A DNA stretch of 64,000 bases from Hyphomicrobiales bacterium. Its GTDB lineage: Bacteria > Pseudomonadota > Alphaproteobacteria > Rhizobiales > Beijerinckiaceae. The notes beneath the pieces were generated by a model. That model searched no databases. It had not been told where the DNA came from and saw nothing but the letters and a program-made list of their open reading frames with translations. Each line of letters starts with the position of its first letter. Positions within the stretch are counted from its first letter, which is position 1. Both the position numbers and the translations under genes were made by a program. The stretch is from assembly GCA_016716745.1 (NCBI GenBank), contig JADJVD010000005.1:124001-188000 (forward strand). The letters are read 5' to 3'. Below, one piece after another: positions 36,692 through 47,904 of the stretch.

Positions 36692-38869
36692 TTGACAGAG
36701 CAACAGGACGCGAGACCTCGGGTGGCGGCACGCCTCCAGACCGACGCACAGGCCGAATTCGCCCGCGAACGCGGCGAAGGCGCCCTGCTGCGCCCGGACG
36801 GCGGCGCCGATCTCGGCGACATCGTCGGCGCGCTGCGGCGGGGGGCGTGGATCGTCGCGCTGGCGGTGGCGCTCGCGACCGGCATGGCTCTCGCCTATCT
36901 CGTCGTCGCCAAGACGCTCTACACCGCCTCGACCTCGATCCTGATCGACGCGCGCAGCCGCGCGCCCATCGGCTCCGACAATCAGCCGACCGCCAACACG
37001 CCGGACGCCGCGCTCGTCGAAAGCCAGGTCAAGGTCATCTCCTCCGACACCGTGCTGCGGCGCGTCGTCGAGTCCGAGAAGCTTTACGAGGACGAGGAGT
37101 TCGCACCGACGACGCCGGGCCTGCGCACGCGCGTGATGGCGCTGATCGGGCTCGCCAGGATCGACGCCGGGCCGGCGGACATGAAGCTGCGCGCGCTCGA
37201 AAGCCTCGGCGCGGCCGTGACGGTCAAGCGCTCCGAGCGCACCTATGTGATCGACGTCGAGGCGGCGACGCGCGATCCGCTGAAATCGGCGCGCATCGCC
37301 AACGCCATCGCCCGCGCCTATATCGAGGATCTGCAGGCGGCGAGCTCCGACTACGCCACACGCACGGCGACATGGCTGAAATCGCGGCTCGAGGAGTTGC
37401 AGAGCAAGGTCGAGGCGGCCGAGCGCAAGGCGCAGGCGTTCCGCGAGACGAACGGCCTCGTCAACGCCAATGGCAAATCGGTCAGCGAGCAGGAGCTTGC
37501 GGACATAGCCGCAGCGCTGACCGAGGCGCGCTCGAAGACGGCCGAGAGCAAGTCGCGTTACGAGCAGACGCGCAAGCTCGCCGCCGCGGGCCGCACGCCG
37601 GACGGCGTCGGCGACGCGCTGAAATCCGGCGTGATGGAGAAGCTGCGCGCGCAATACGCCGAGATCGTTCGGCAGGAGGCCAGCTATCGCACGACGCTGG
37701 GCCCGCGCCATCCCGCCTTCATCGAGGTGCAGCAGCAGCTCGCCGACACGCGCCGCCTCATTCAGGAGGAGGCGCGCCGGCTCGTCGACGTCGCGGCCAG
37801 CGACTATCAGGCCGCGCGCGAGAACGAGGCCGCGCTCGCCGGCAAGGTGGAGACCGCCAAGGGGCAATCGGCCGTCGACGGCAAGGCGCTGGTGCAGCTG
37901 CGCGAACTCGAGCGCGAGGTCGAGGCGAGCCGCGTCGTCTACGAGAAATTCCTGCGCGCCCGCGAGACGGTGCGCGAGGACACGATGGAGACCCCGCTCG
38001 CGCGCGTCATCGCGCCGGCGGTCGCGCCCGTCGCGCCGTCGAGCCCGAAGAAGGCCGCGATCCTCGTCATGGCGCTGGCCGCCGGCCTCGGTCTCGGCTC
38101 GGGCGGCGCGCTGGTGGCCGACTACTTCAAGGGCGGCGCGCGCGTGCGCCGGCGACGCGCGCCGAGCGCGCTCGGCGGCCATCCCGACATGATCGGCGCC
38201 TTGCCGCCGGACGGGGCGGCCGGCGGCTGGTGGCGGCGCGCGCTCGGACGCGACGGCAAGCTCGCGATGCAGGATGCGGCCGAGATCAACCGCATTCTCG
38301 CCGAGGCGCGCAGCGACGGCGACCGGCTGGCGCGCTCGGTGCTCGTGACCTCCGCGCAGTCGGACGATTGCGTCGCCGCCGCGTGCCTCGCCTTCGCGCG
38401 CGCGGCCGCGGGCGCAGGCCAGCGCGTGCTCGTCGTCGACGGCGACCGCGCCGCGCCGACGCTCGCCGAACTCGTCTCGACCGCGAGCGCGCCGGCGCTC
38501 GTCGATTTTCTCGGCCAGAGCCGCGTCGTCTATCCGGTCGCGCAGGACGGGGCGACCTTCCATGTCATGCCGATCCTGCGCTCGGAGCGGCGCATCGTGC
38601 GGCGCATCGAACAGACGCTGGGGGTGCGGCGCATCGCGGGACTGCGCGAGAGCTTCGATCTCATCCTGTTCGCCGGCCCGCCCGCCTCGGGGGCGGATTT
38701 CGACGAATTGTGCGCCGCCGCCGAGCGCTGCGTCGTGCTGGTCGACGGCGATGCGGACGCCGAGGCGCTCGACGGCGCCATCGACGCAATCGAGGAGGCG
38801 GGCGGCGTCTTCGCCGGCGCCGTCGCGCTCGGCGGGCGGCGCGGCCCGGGATTGCGGGCGGCGGCGTGA
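36692..38869 (+). CDS. Wzz/GumC-type polysaccharide co-polymerase with degenerate BY-kinase domain
   Basis: A 725-residue chain-length regulator. TM1 (about 51-73), a long periplasmic coiled-coil region (about 200-420) with the GNVR-like LRELEREVEASRVVYEKF, and TM2 (about 452-474). The C-terminal cytoplasmic part (about 545-725) has the tyrosine-kinase fold order, with VLVTSAQSDDCVAAA where a Walker A should be and VLVVDGDRAAPTLAEL as the A' motif. The glycine-lysine of the P-loop is gone and there is no C-terminal Tyr cluster, so it is probably kinase-dead. TTG at 36692 is the assumed start; GTG at 36722 is an alternative. Confidence 0.85.
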   Translation: MTEQQDARPRVAARLQTDAQAEFARERGEGALLRPDGGADLGDIVGALRRGAWIVALAVALATGMALAYLVVAKTLYTASTSILIDARSRAPIGSDNQPTANTPDAALVESQVKVISSDTVLRRVVESEKLYEDEEFAPTTPGLRTRVMALIGLARIDAGPADMKLRALESLGAAVTVKRSERTYVIDVEAATRDPLKSARIANAIARAYIEDLQAASSDYATRTATWLKSRLEELQSKVEAAERKAQAFRETNGLVNANGKSVSEQELADIAAALTEARSKTAESKSRYEQTRKLAAAGRTPDGVGDALKSGVMEKLRAQYAEIVRQEASYRTTLGPRHPAFIEVQQQLADTRRLIQEEARRLVDVAASDYQAARENEAALAGKVETAKGQSAVDGKALVQLRELEREVEASRVVYEKFLRARETVREDTMETPLARVIAPAVAPVAPSSPKKAAILVMALAAGLGLGSGGALVADYFKGGARVRRRRAPSALGGHPDMIGALPPDGAAGGWWRRALGRDGKLAMQDAAEINRILAEARSDGDRLARSVLVTSAQSDDCVAAACLAFARAAAGAGQRVLVVDGDRAAPTLAELVSTASAPALVDFLGQSRVVYPVAQDGATFHVMPILRSERRIVRRIEQTLGVRRIAGLRESFDLILFAGPPASGADFDELCAAAERCVVLVDGDADAEALDGAIDAIEEAGGVFAGAVALGGRRGPGLRAAA

Positions 38870-40161
38870 GCGCCGTCGCATCGGGCGGCGGGCATGCGGG
38901 CGCGCGCGCCTCCGGCGCCGACGCTGCGCTCGCGCATGTCGCGGCGGTTCTCCTGTTCGCGGGGGCGGCGACGCTGTTCCTCGTCTCGCCGATGCTGCTG
39001 ACGCATTGGGGGGTGAATTACGAACTGCCGGGCGGCAATGTCGCCGAGAAGGTGCATCCCGGCACTTGGATGATCGCGCTCGCGCTCCTCGTCACGGCGC
39101 TGCGCTTTGGCAATCCGCTGCGGTTTGGGGCTGCGGCGTTGTCGTTGTTTCCGGGCCTTCTCGCCTTCGTTCCGGCCTGGGCCTTCGTCATTTACGACGC
39201 CATCGTCATCCAGAAGCTGCCGTTCACGCCGATGATCGACAGCTTTCTCCTGCCGATGATGGCGATGCTGGCGCTCGCCGCCGCGACGGGCGCGCAGAAG
39301 CGCCGTATCGCGCTCGCGTTGCACGCCGCGCTCGTTGCCAACGCCGCGCTGGGCCTGGCCGAATATCTCATGGGTTTTCGCCTGACGCCCTATGTGGCGG
39401 GCGAGTTCGTGCTCGAACAGGACTGGCGCTCGACGGCGCTGCTCGGCCATCCCCTCGCCAACGCCTCGACGATGGGCGTCTACATCATCACGCTCGGGCT
39501 CGGCGGCGGGCGCGATCTGCCTGTCGCGCTGCGCGCGCTGGCGCTCGGCCTGTCGATCGCCTCGATGATCGCCTTCGGCGGGCGCGCCTCGCTCGTTCTG
39601 TCGCTGACCTTCCTCGGCCTGACCTTCGCGGCGCGGGCGACGGCGGTGGCGCGCGGGGCGCGCGTCAGCCAGCTCACGCTCGGCGTCGGGCTGGCGCTGG
39701 CGCCGATTCTCGTCGTGGGGATCGGCGAGCTCTATGCGGCCGGCTTCTTCGATCAGATGCTCGAGCGCTTCGTCAACGATCACGGCAGCGCCAAGGCGCG
39801 TCTGATCATGCTCGCCATGTTCAAGTCGCTGAGCTGGCGCGAGATCGTCCTGGGGCCGGACCCGACCAAGATTCAGGCGTTGCAGAATCTGGAGGGCGTC
39901 GAATACGGGCTCGAAAGCTTCTTCGTCGCCTATGTTCTGACTTACGGCGCCATCGTCTCGGGCCTGTTCTTCATCGGCGTCGCCTTCCTGTGCCGGGAGA
40001 TCGTGCGGGCGGCCGGCGCACGGGCGATTCCGCCGCTGTTGTTCTTCTTCATCGTCGCGGCGACCTCGGTCAGCCTCTCGGCCAAGACCTGCGCCTTCGG
40101 CATGCTGGTTGCTCTCGTCCTGACGATGCTCAGACCGGACGCGCCCCGCGCCCGCGTCTGA
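38866..40161 (+). CDS. O-antigen ligase/Wzy-like polysaccharide polymerase
   Basis: A 431-residue polytopic membrane protein with about eleven hydrophobic segments. It has a large periplasmic region containing GHPLANASTMGVY, the recurrent WaaL/Wzy-family motif. The GTG start overlaps the upstream stop (GTGA), indicating coupling. It probably polymerises undecaprenyl-linked repeat units on the periplasmic face together with the Wzz-like protein. Polymerase and ligase cannot be separated by sequence alone, but the context favours polymerase. Confidence 0.83.
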   Translation: MSAVASGGGHAGARASGADAALAHVAAVLLFAGAATLFLVSPMLLTHWGVNYELPGGNVAEKVHPGTWMIALALLVTALRFGNPLRFGAAALSLFPGLLAFVPAWAFVIYDAIVIQKLPFTPMIDSFLLPMMAMLALAAATGAQKRRIALALHAALVANAALGLAEYLMGFRLTPYVAGEFVLEQDWRSTALLGHPLANASTMGVYIITLGLGGGRDLPVALRALALGLSIASMIAFGGRASLVLSLTFLGLTFAARATAVARGARVSQLTLGVGLALAPILVVGIGELYAAGFFDQMLERFVNDHGSAKARLIMLAMFKSLSWREIVLGPDPTKIQALQNLEGVEYGLESFFVAYVLTYGAIVSGLFFIGVAFLCREIVRAAGARAIPPLLFFFIVAATSVSLSAKTCAFGMLVALVLTMLRPDAPRARV

Positions 40162-40176
40162 TCCATTCCGGATCAG
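40158..40176 (+). other. Small hairpin after the polymerase gene
   Basis: CTGATCC-attcc-GGATCAG, a perfect 7-bp stem that includes the stop region of the polymerase gene and precedes the AGGGAG ribosome site of the next gene. A similar hairpin with the same ATTCC loop occurs at 42764-42784, after the flippase gene. No T-run; an RNA processing or stability element is possible. Confidence 0.45.
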
Positions 40177-40187
40177 GGAGTCCCGAA

Positions 40188-41321
40188 ATGACCAGCGCCA
40201 GCCTCGCCCCCTGGGCCGCGACGGAGCGGCCCGCCGCCCTCGCGGGCGCGGCGCAGCCGGCGGGGGAGGCGATCGTCGACCGCACGCATTGCGGCCGGCA
40301 CGTCACCGGGCTCGAGCGGATCACGCTGGAGCTGTTCTCGGACGAGGCGCTGGCGCCGCTCGCCGTGACGGGCGTCGCCGCCGCCGATCGCCGCCAGATG
40401 ATGCTGAAGCAGACCTTCGCGCTGCCCTGGCTCGCCGCCCGGCGGCCGGGCGCGCTGGTGCTGTGCCCCGGCTTTCCGCCGACGCCGGCGCTCACGCTGT
40501 TCGGGGCGCGCGTGCTGCCCTACATCCACGACCTTTTTCTCATCACCCGGCCGCAGGATCTTAACGCGCGCGCCCGGCTCTACATGGCGCCGTCCTTCCG
40601 CTTCGCGGTGAAGCGGCTGCCGCGCTTCCTCGTCAACTCGGAATATACGCGCGACGAGTTGCGGCGGTTCTGCCGGCCGGACGCGGAGATCCAGCTCTAT
40701 CGCCCGCAGGTGCGCAATGTCTTCGGCCTGACCGACGCCGCGCGCGCGACGCGCGCCGACGCTCATGAAGGGCCGCGCCTCGTCGCGCTCGGCACGGTCG
40801 AGCCGCGGAAAAATCTGCTCGCCGCCGCGCGGATCGTGGCGGCGCTGCGGGCGCAGGGCTGCGCCGGCGCCCGGCTCGATATCGTCGGCCGTGTCGGCTG
40901 GGGCGACGACGCCGCGCGCCTTGCGGCGATGGAGGGCGTGACGCTGCACGGCTACCAGCCGGTCGAGACGGTGCGCGCGCTCGTCGACGCGGCGGACGCG
41001 CTGATTTCCACCTCGCATGACGAGGGGCTCGGCCTGCCGCTGATCGAGGCGCAATATGCCGGCCTTCAGGTCGTCGCGCCGCGCCAGCGCATCTTTCAGG
41101 AGGCGCTGGGGGCGAGCGGCCTGTTCGTCGATCCGGAGGATGCGCCGGGCGCCGCGCGCGCGATCCGCGACCGCCTCTCGGCGCCGGGTTGGCGGGCGAG
41201 CGCCGCCGCTGCCGCGCGCGCCAATCTGGAACGCTGGAATGCGCAGGCCGAACGCGACCGCGTCGCCGTGATCGAGCTGATCGCGCGGCTTTGCGCGCGC
41301 CGGAGCCCGGCCGCATGCTGA
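40188..41321 (+). CDS. Glycosyltransferase family 4 (group 1)
   Basis: A 377-residue GT-B glycosyltransferase. The N-terminal half has GLERITLELF and LPYIHDLFLI. The nucleotide-sugar-binding half has RLVALGTVEPRKNLLAAARIV (about 200-220) and the retaining E-x7-E region STSHDEGLGLPLIEAQYAGLQVV (about 268-290). It acts in the cytoplasm, extending the lipid-linked repeat unit. The ATG follows an AGGGAGTCCCGAA site. The stop overlaps the next gene's start by a few bases. Sugar unknown. Confidence 0.9.
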   Translation: MTSASLAPWAATERPAALAGAAQPAGEAIVDRTHCGRHVTGLERITLELFSDEALAPLAVTGVAAADRRQMMLKQTFALPWLAARRPGALVLCPGFPPTPALTLFGARVLPYIHDLFLITRPQDLNARARLYMAPSFRFAVKRLPRFLVNSEYTRDELRRFCRPDAEIQLYRPQVRNVFGLTDAARATRADAHEGPRLVALGTVEPRKNLLAAARIVAALRAQGCAGARLDIVGRVGWGDDAARLAAMEGVTLHGYQPVETVRALVDAADALISTSHDEGLGLPLIEAQYAGLQVVAPRQRIFQEALGASGLFVDPEDAPGAARAIRDRLSAPGWRASAAAAARANLERWNAQAERDRVAVIELIARLCARRSPAAC

Positions 41322-42763
41322 TCCGTCAGACGCTTCTTTATGTGCCGGCCCAGCTCGTCGGGCCGCTGTTCCAGTTCGTCGCTGCGATCGTGTGGACGCA
41401 TTGGTTCGATGCGGCCGGCTACGGCGCGCTGGCGCTCATTCTGGCGGCGCAGGAGCTGATCTTCTTCAGTTGCCTCGGCTGGTGGTCGCACGCGACGCTG
41501 CGCTATCTCGGCGAGGCGACGACGGACAAGCAGCGCCGTCGCTATCGCGCCAGCGAGAGCGGCGTGCTCGTCGTCACGAGCCTGTTGCAGGCGGGCGCCG
41601 CCGTCGGCGCCTTCGGCATGTTCGATCTGCCGACGTCGCCGGGCCTCGTGGCGGCGACGGTCGCGTTCACGATCTCGCGCTCGCTGCTGACCTATCTCGG
41701 CGACCGGGCGCGCACGGAGGGGCGCGTCGGCGCCTACACCGCCACGCAGATCGCCGGTCCCGCGCTCGGCTTCGTCGTCGCCTTCGCCTGCGTCGCGCTG
41801 GCGTCGCCGACGCCGGCCGCGGCGATCGCCGGCTTTGCGGCGGCGCAGACGCTTGGCGCGCTGATCGTCGCCCGGTCGCTCGGCGTTGGCGTCACGTTCG
41901 GCCGCGTCGATCCGCGCATTCTCTCGCGCGCCTTCGCCTATGGCCTGCCGCTGATCGTCGCCGGCGCGGTCGGCTGGGTGTCGCTCAACGGCATCCGGCT
42001 GGTGGTCGAGCGCTTCGGCAGCCTGGAGGCTGTCGGCCTCGTCTCGGTCGGCTGGGGGCTGGGGCAGCGCCTCGCCTCGGTGGCCGCGATGTTCTTCACG
42101 GCGGCCGCCTATCCGCTGGCGCTGCGCGCCTTGCAGGCCGGACGCAGGGCGGAGGCGCTGGAGCATCTCTCGCTGAACGGCGCTCTGCTGTTCGGTTTGC
42201 TCGCGCCGATGGCGGCCGGGCTCGCCTTCGTCACGCGCCCGCTCGCCGAACTGATGATCGCGGCGCCGTTTCAGGCCGCCACCATCGCCATTCTGCCGGC
42301 GGCGGCGCTGACCGGCGCGCTGCGCAACTGGCGCGTCCACTTCTTCGACCAGCCGATGCTGCTGTTCGAGCGCACGCGGCTGCTGATGGCGCTGAGCATC
42401 GGCGAGGCGGCGATGACGCTGGCCTTCTGCGTCGTCGGCCTCGTGAAGGGCGGCCTCGTCGGCGCCGTCTGGGGGTGCGTCGCCGCCACGGCGATCACCG
42501 CCGCGATCAGCGCGTGTTTCGCCACGCTGATGTTCGGCCTGCGCCTGCCGCTCGGCCATATCGCGCGCTTCTCGGCGGCGACGGCCGCGATGTCGCTGGC
42601 GCTGTCGTCCGGCGTATGGAGCGCGGCCTCGCCGGGCCGCGCGCTCGCGGGCGCGGTGGCGATCGGCGTCGCGGTGTATGGCGCCTGCCTCGTCGCGCTC
42701 TATCCGGAGGTCGCGCGCGCGCTGCTCGGTCGGCTGCGCAAGCGGCCGGCGCGGGCGGCGTGA
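41315..42763 (+). CDS. Polysaccharide flippase (Wzx/RfbX, MOP superfamily)
   Basis: A 482-residue integral membrane protein with 12-14 predicted helices. The opening MLIRQTLLYVPAQLVGPLFQF and later SRAFAYGLPLIVAGAVGWVSLNGIRLVV are typical of the Wzx/MVIN fold. It flips undecaprenyl-linked repeat units to the periplasm for polymerisation. It overlaps the preceding glycosyltransferase stop by 7 bp. It completes the Wzx-Wzy-Wzz set of this locus. Confidence 0.88.
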   Translation: MLIRQTLLYVPAQLVGPLFQFVAAIVWTHWFDAAGYGALALILAAQELIFFSCLGWWSHATLRYLGEATTDKQRRRYRASESGVLVVTSLLQAGAAVGAFGMFDLPTSPGLVAATVAFTISRSLLTYLGDRARTEGRVGAYTATQIAGPALGFVVAFACVALASPTPAAAIAGFAAAQTLGALIVARSLGVGVTFGRVDPRILSRAFAYGLPLIVAGAVGWVSLNGIRLVVERFGSLEAVGLVSVGWGLGQRLASVAAMFFTAAAYPLALRALQAGRRAEALEHLSLNGALLFGLLAPMAAGLAFVTRPLAELMIAAPFQAATIAILPAAALTGALRNWRVHFFDQPMLLFERTRLLMALSIGEAAMTLAFCVVGLVKGGLVGAVWGCVAATAITAAISACFATLMFGLRLPLGHIARFSAATAAMSLALSSGVWSAASPGRALAGAVAIGVAVYGACLVALYPEVARALLGRLRKRPARAA

Positions 42764-42784
42764 CCTGTCCCATTCCGGGGCAGG
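42764..42784 (+). other. Small hairpin after the flippase gene
   Basis: CCTGTCCC-attcc-GGGGCAGG, an 8-bp stem with one wobble, immediately after the flippase stop and 34 bp before the WecG-type gene. It shares the ATTCC loop and position type with the hairpin at 40158-40176. Confidence 0.45.
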
Positions 42785-42818
42785 CGAGGCTGGCAACGCT
42801 CTTGCTGCGTCGTGGACG

Positions 42819-43622
42819 ATGACAACGACCCGTCCGGAATGCGCACAGATGCCCGAGCCTATCGCCGTGATCGACGATCAGCCGATCAACCTCGCCACGC
42901 TCGACGAAACGGTCGCCGCCTGCGCCGACGCTGCGCAGAAGGGCGAGGGCTTCGCCCTGTTCACGCTCAATCTCGACCATCTCGTCAAACGCCGCTCCGA
43001 CGCCGCGTTCCGCGCCGCCTATGCGCGCGCCCGTTTCGTCACGGCGGACGGCGAGCCGGTGGTGCGCCTCGCCCGCCGGCAGGGCGCGCGGCTCGAGCGC
43101 ACGACGGGGGCCGATCTCGTCGCCCCGCTCTGCGCCGAGGCGGCGCGGCGCGGCGCGCCGGTGTATTTCTACGGCTCGACCCCCGACACGCTGGCGCGCG
43201 CGGCCGAGCGGCTGAGCGCGGCCTGTCCGGGCCTGATCGTGGCGGGTTGCGAGTCGCCGCCGATGGGATTCGACCCTGCGTCCGAGGCGGCCGCCGAGGC
43301 GGGCCGGCGCATCGCGGCCTCCGGCGCGCGGCTGTGTTTTCTCGCGCTCGGCGCGCCGAAGCAGGAGATGCTGGCCGACCGGCTCGCCGCGACGCATGGC
43401 GAGATCGGTTTCATCTGCATCGGCGCCGCGCTCGATTTCATCGCCGGCGCGCAGACGCGCGCGCCCGTCCTGATGCAGAAGACCGGCCTCGAATGGGCCT
43501 GGCGCCTCGCCAGCCAACCGCGTCGCCTCGCTGCGCGCTATGCGCGCTGCGCCGCGTTGCTCGCGGATCTGGCCCTCATCGAACCGCTGCGCCGGCGCCT
43601 GCGCGCGGCGCATTCGCATTGA
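42819..43622 (+). CDS. WecG/TagA/CpsF-family glycosyltransferase
   Basis: A 267-residue GT26-type inverting glycosyltransferase. The characteristic order is LFTLNLDHLVKRRSDAAFR, RFVTADGEPVVRLAR, GADLVAPLC, PVYFYGSTP and the conserved LALGAPKQEMLADRLA with IGFICIGAALDFIAG. The C-terminus is basic (RRLRAAHSH) for membrane association. It probably adds a ManNAc-, glucose- or glucuronate-type residue to the lipid-linked unit. A second in-frame ATG at 42849 (MPEPIAVID) is an equally possible start. Confidence 0.9.
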   Translation: MTTTRPECAQMPEPIAVIDDQPINLATLDETVAACADAAQKGEGFALFTLNLDHLVKRRSDAAFRAAYARARFVTADGEPVVRLARRQGARLERTTGADLVAPLCAEAARRGAPVYFYGSTPDTLARAAERLSAACPGLIVAGCESPPMGFDPASEAAAEAGRRIAASGARLCFLALGAPKQEMLADRLAATHGEIGFICIGAALDFIAGAQTRAPVLMQKTGLEWAWRLASQPRRLAARYARCAALLADLALIEPLRRRLRAAHSH

Positions 43623-43632
43623 GATTTTCGCA

Positions 43633-44889
43633 ATGACCTATCGTCTCGTCCTGATGCATCCGATGGATCCGCGCGGCGCCAAGCTCGGCGGCATCGAAAC
43701 GCATGTGCGTCTCATCCTGTCGCGCCACCCGGCCGACTTCTCGGTGCTGTTCGTCGGGGTCGACGAGTTCGGCGATTGCGCGCCCGGCGAGGTTCGCCCG
43801 CTCGATGTCGACGGACGACGCGTCGATTTCCTGCCCGTCGCGCATATTCCGCACGACGCCATCAATCTGGCGAGCCGCACGATCCTCGGATCGACGACCT
43901 TCCGCTTCGCCGCCGGCGCGATGCGCCATCTGCTTGCGATCCGCAAGGCGATCGGGCCCGGCCCGGCCTCCGCCGATCTGCAACGCTTCGAGTTCGCGAT
44001 GATCGCCCGACTGCTCGGCCTGCCCGCCGTGCAGATGGTGCATGGCGAGGGCTCGCGCGACGACAAGATGGACAGCCTGATCAAGACCTACTGGTTCGCC
44101 CATCGGTTCAACGAGCGCGTCGCGCTGACGCTCGCCAGGCGCATCCTGTGCGTCAATCCGAACATCGTGGCGCGGATGCGGCGCGAGTTTCCCGCGCTTG
44201 CGCCGAAGGCCGAGGTGATGACCGTCTCGGTCGACACGCGGCGCTTCGCGCCGCAGCCCTTCGACTGCGCGGACGGGGTGTTCCGCATCGTCTTCGCCGG
44301 CCGTCTCGACGAGTTCAAGGACCCGCCGCTGATGTTCCGCGTCATGGCGAAGCTGCATGCGCGCCTGAACGGCGCGTTCGAGTTCCACTATGTCGGCGCG
44401 AGCGATCCCGCGCGCTACGCCGAGTTCGAGGCGATCCGCGCGTTCAGCGTCTTGCACGGGTTGCAAAGCGCGGCGGGCGTCGCGGCGATCGTGGCCAAGT
44501 GCCATGCCGGCGTGCTGACCTCGTTCTTCGAGGGGATGCCATGCTACCTTCTGGAGACGCTGTCGCTCGGTCGCCCCTTCGCGGCGATCCGTTTGCCGCA
44601 ATACGATCCTTTGATCGTCGAGGGCGTCAGCGGCGAGATGGTCGAGCGCACCGATCCGGATCTCGCCTGCGAGTCCGATCTGGTCGACGCCTTTGCGCGG
44701 CTGCGCGACGACGTGTTCGCGCGCCGGCTCGACCCGCTGCGCATCCATGCGCGGGTGCAGCCCTATTCGGTCGAGACGCAGATGGCGCGGCTGTTCGATC
44801 ATCACCGCGCGTTGCAGGGGCGGCGCGGCCACCCCGCGCGCGGCGCAACTCGCCGCCGGCTGAGGCCGGCGGCCTCCTGCATGGATTGA
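43633..44889 (+). CDS. Glycosyltransferase (GT4-like)
   Basis: A 418-residue GT-B transferase. The N-terminal glycine-rich loop is AKLGGIETHVRLILS (about 16-30). The donor-binding half has FRIVFAGRLDEFKDPPLMFRVM (about 225-245) and LTSFFEGMPCYLLETLSLGRPF (about 300-320), the E-x7-E site. The extreme C-terminus (ARGATRRRLRPAASC) is basic and unlike the domain, perhaps an extension into intergenic sequence. It is the last plus-strand gene of the locus and is convergent with the next glycosyltransferase, 10 bp away. Confidence 0.87.
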   Translation: MTYRLVLMHPMDPRGAKLGGIETHVRLILSRHPADFSVLFVGVDEFGDCAPGEVRPLDVDGRRVDFLPVAHIPHDAINLASRTILGSTTFRFAAGAMRHLLAIRKAIGPGPASADLQRFEFAMIARLLGLPAVQMVHGEGSRDDKMDSLIKTYWFAHRFNERVALTLARRILCVNPNIVARMRREFPALAPKAEVMTVSVDTRRFAPQPFDCADGVFRIVFAGRLDEFKDPPLMFRVMAKLHARLNGAFEFHYVGASDPARYAEFEAIRAFSVLHGLQSAAGVAAIVAKCHAGVLTSFFEGMPCYLLETLSLGRPFAAIRLPQYDPLIVEGVSGEMVERTDPDLACESDLVDAFARLRDDVFARRLDPLRIHARVQPYSVETQMARLFDHHRALQGRRGHPARGATRRRLRPAASCMD

Positions 44890-44899
44890 GGCCGGCGGC

Positions 44900-46024
44900 T
44901 CAGCCCGCGATGCGCGGCGCGCCCTTGGCGGGCGCGGCGCTGGCGCGCGGGCCGCACACGTCGTCGACGACGTTGGCGTAGCGGGCGACCGCGACCGACA
45001 CCGAAAAATCGACGGCGCGTTTCTGGCGCGCCGGCACGTCGCCGACATCGGCCAGCGCGCGGGAGATGGCGGCCGCCATGGCGCGCTCGTCGCCCTTGCC
45101 GACGAGTTCGCCGAAGCGGCCGTCGGCGAGGATCTGGCGCGGGCCATGACAATCGGTCGAGACGACCGGCAGGCCGTAGGCGAGCGCCTCGACGACCACC
45201 AGGCCGAACGCCTCGGACTCCGAGGCCAGCGCGAAAGCGCGCGCCTGCTCGTACCAGGGCCAGGGGTCGGACTGGTAGCCGGCGAGCGCGATGCGCCCGC
45301 TCTGGCCTGTGCGCTCGATTTCGCGGGCGATCGTCTCGCGCTCCGGCCCTTCGCCGATGATGACGAGCCGGGCCTCGCGCGGCTCGACATGGGCGAAGGC
45401 GCGCACGAGGAAGGGGAAGTTCTTGTAGGAGACGAGGCGGCCGGCCGACAGCACGACCGGCGGCTTGGCGGCGAGCGTCTGCGCGGTCGCCGCGGCCGCG
45501 TCGTCGCCGGCGCGCACCGGATTGTAGATGGCGACCGTGCGCTTCGGGTCGGCGTGGAAGCGGTTGAGAACGTAGCGGTGCAGGCCGTCCGAAACGCAGA
45601 TCGAGCGGGCGAACATCCGCGTCGAAATCGGCGTCATCAGATAGCCGAGGCGGCTGAGAAGCTGCGGCTCGCTCTCGAAATAGCCGTGATAGGACTGGAT
45701 CGCCCGGCCGAGCCGACCCGCCAGGATGGCGGCGGCGCCGTGCTTCAGGTTCGAGACGCCGATGGCGGAGAAGGATGCGTCGGGCTTGAACGTGCGCAGC
45801 AGGCGGGCAAGCCGCAGCGTCTGCGTCAGGTGCCCGCGCCCGAGGATTTCGAGGCGCACGGCGTCATCCAGAAAGGCGCGATTCTCGCCCGCGTCGAAAT
45901 CGCAGGCGAACACGACCTCGTCCCCCTGACGGGCGAAGCCGGAGGCGAGCAGGGCCCAGACGCGCTCGGCGCCACCCCCCGTCAAGGCATGGGTATAGAA
46001 AAGAATTTTTCGCTTGCTGCGCAT
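44900..46024 (-). CDS. Glycosyltransferase family 4
   Basis: A 374-residue GT-B glycosyltransferase. N-terminal loop [17 protein letters not shown] (about 11-27). The donor-binding half has [21 protein letters not shown] (about 197-217), [14 protein letters not shown], and the catalytic [20 protein letters not shown] (about 275-295) with both conserved Glu. The frame and motifs are complete. It is transcribed towards the main cluster from the right, probably from its own promoter in the 46025-46272 gap, in which I see no other gene. Confidence 0.9.
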   Translation of the reverse strand: MRSKRKILFYTHALTGGGAERVWALLASGFARQGDEVVFACDFDAGENRAFLDDAVRLEILGRGHLTQTLRLARLLRTFKPDASFSAIGVSNLKHGAAAILAGRLGRAIQSYHGYFESEPQLLSRLGYLMTPISTRMFARSICVSDGLHRYVLNRFHADPKRTVAIYNPVRAGDDAAAATAQTLAAKPPVVLSAGRLVSYKNFPFLVRAFAHVEPREARLVIIGEGPERETIAREIERTGQSGRIALAGYQSDPWPWYEQARAFALASESEAFGLVVVEALAYGLPVVSTDCHGPRQILADGRFGELVGKGDERAMAAAISRALADVGDVPARQKRAVDFSVSVAVARYANVVDDVCGPRASAAPAKGAPRIAG

Positions 46025-46272
46025 GCGGACAATGCTTCCTGAGCGAAAACCGCCCTGCGGGAGACCCTAGCGCACCGCCTGTTTCGCCGCATCGTCAGCC
46101 GGTTAGCAAGGTGAATACGGCGTGGACGGAACATCCGGTCAAATACGAATCGAACTTTCCCAATGCGGCGCGGGCGTGGCGGCCCGCCGCCTTGCCGCTC
46201 CTGCGTCGCTCGCCTAGCGTTTCGCCCGCGCCGGCCGGGGAGGCGGGAAGGCGCGGGAAATCGGGGGACGCG

Positions 46273-47791
<1,519 letters not shown>

Positions 47792-47904
47792 GAAGCGCCT
47801 CGCCCCATGCCCGCGCCGCAGGGGTCCGATACGCCGGGCGTGCTGGCGCGCGGCGCGCGGCCGGCTAAACTCGCGCCCGAACGACAAATCCAGGGGAGGC
47901 GGCG

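Noticed and set aside
36847..40161. A 1104-codon plus-strand frame ending with the polymerase
   Set aside because: The first two-thirds lie out of frame over the Wzz-like gene and have shuffled Arg/Ala-rich composition. The real polymerase begins at the GTG at 38866.
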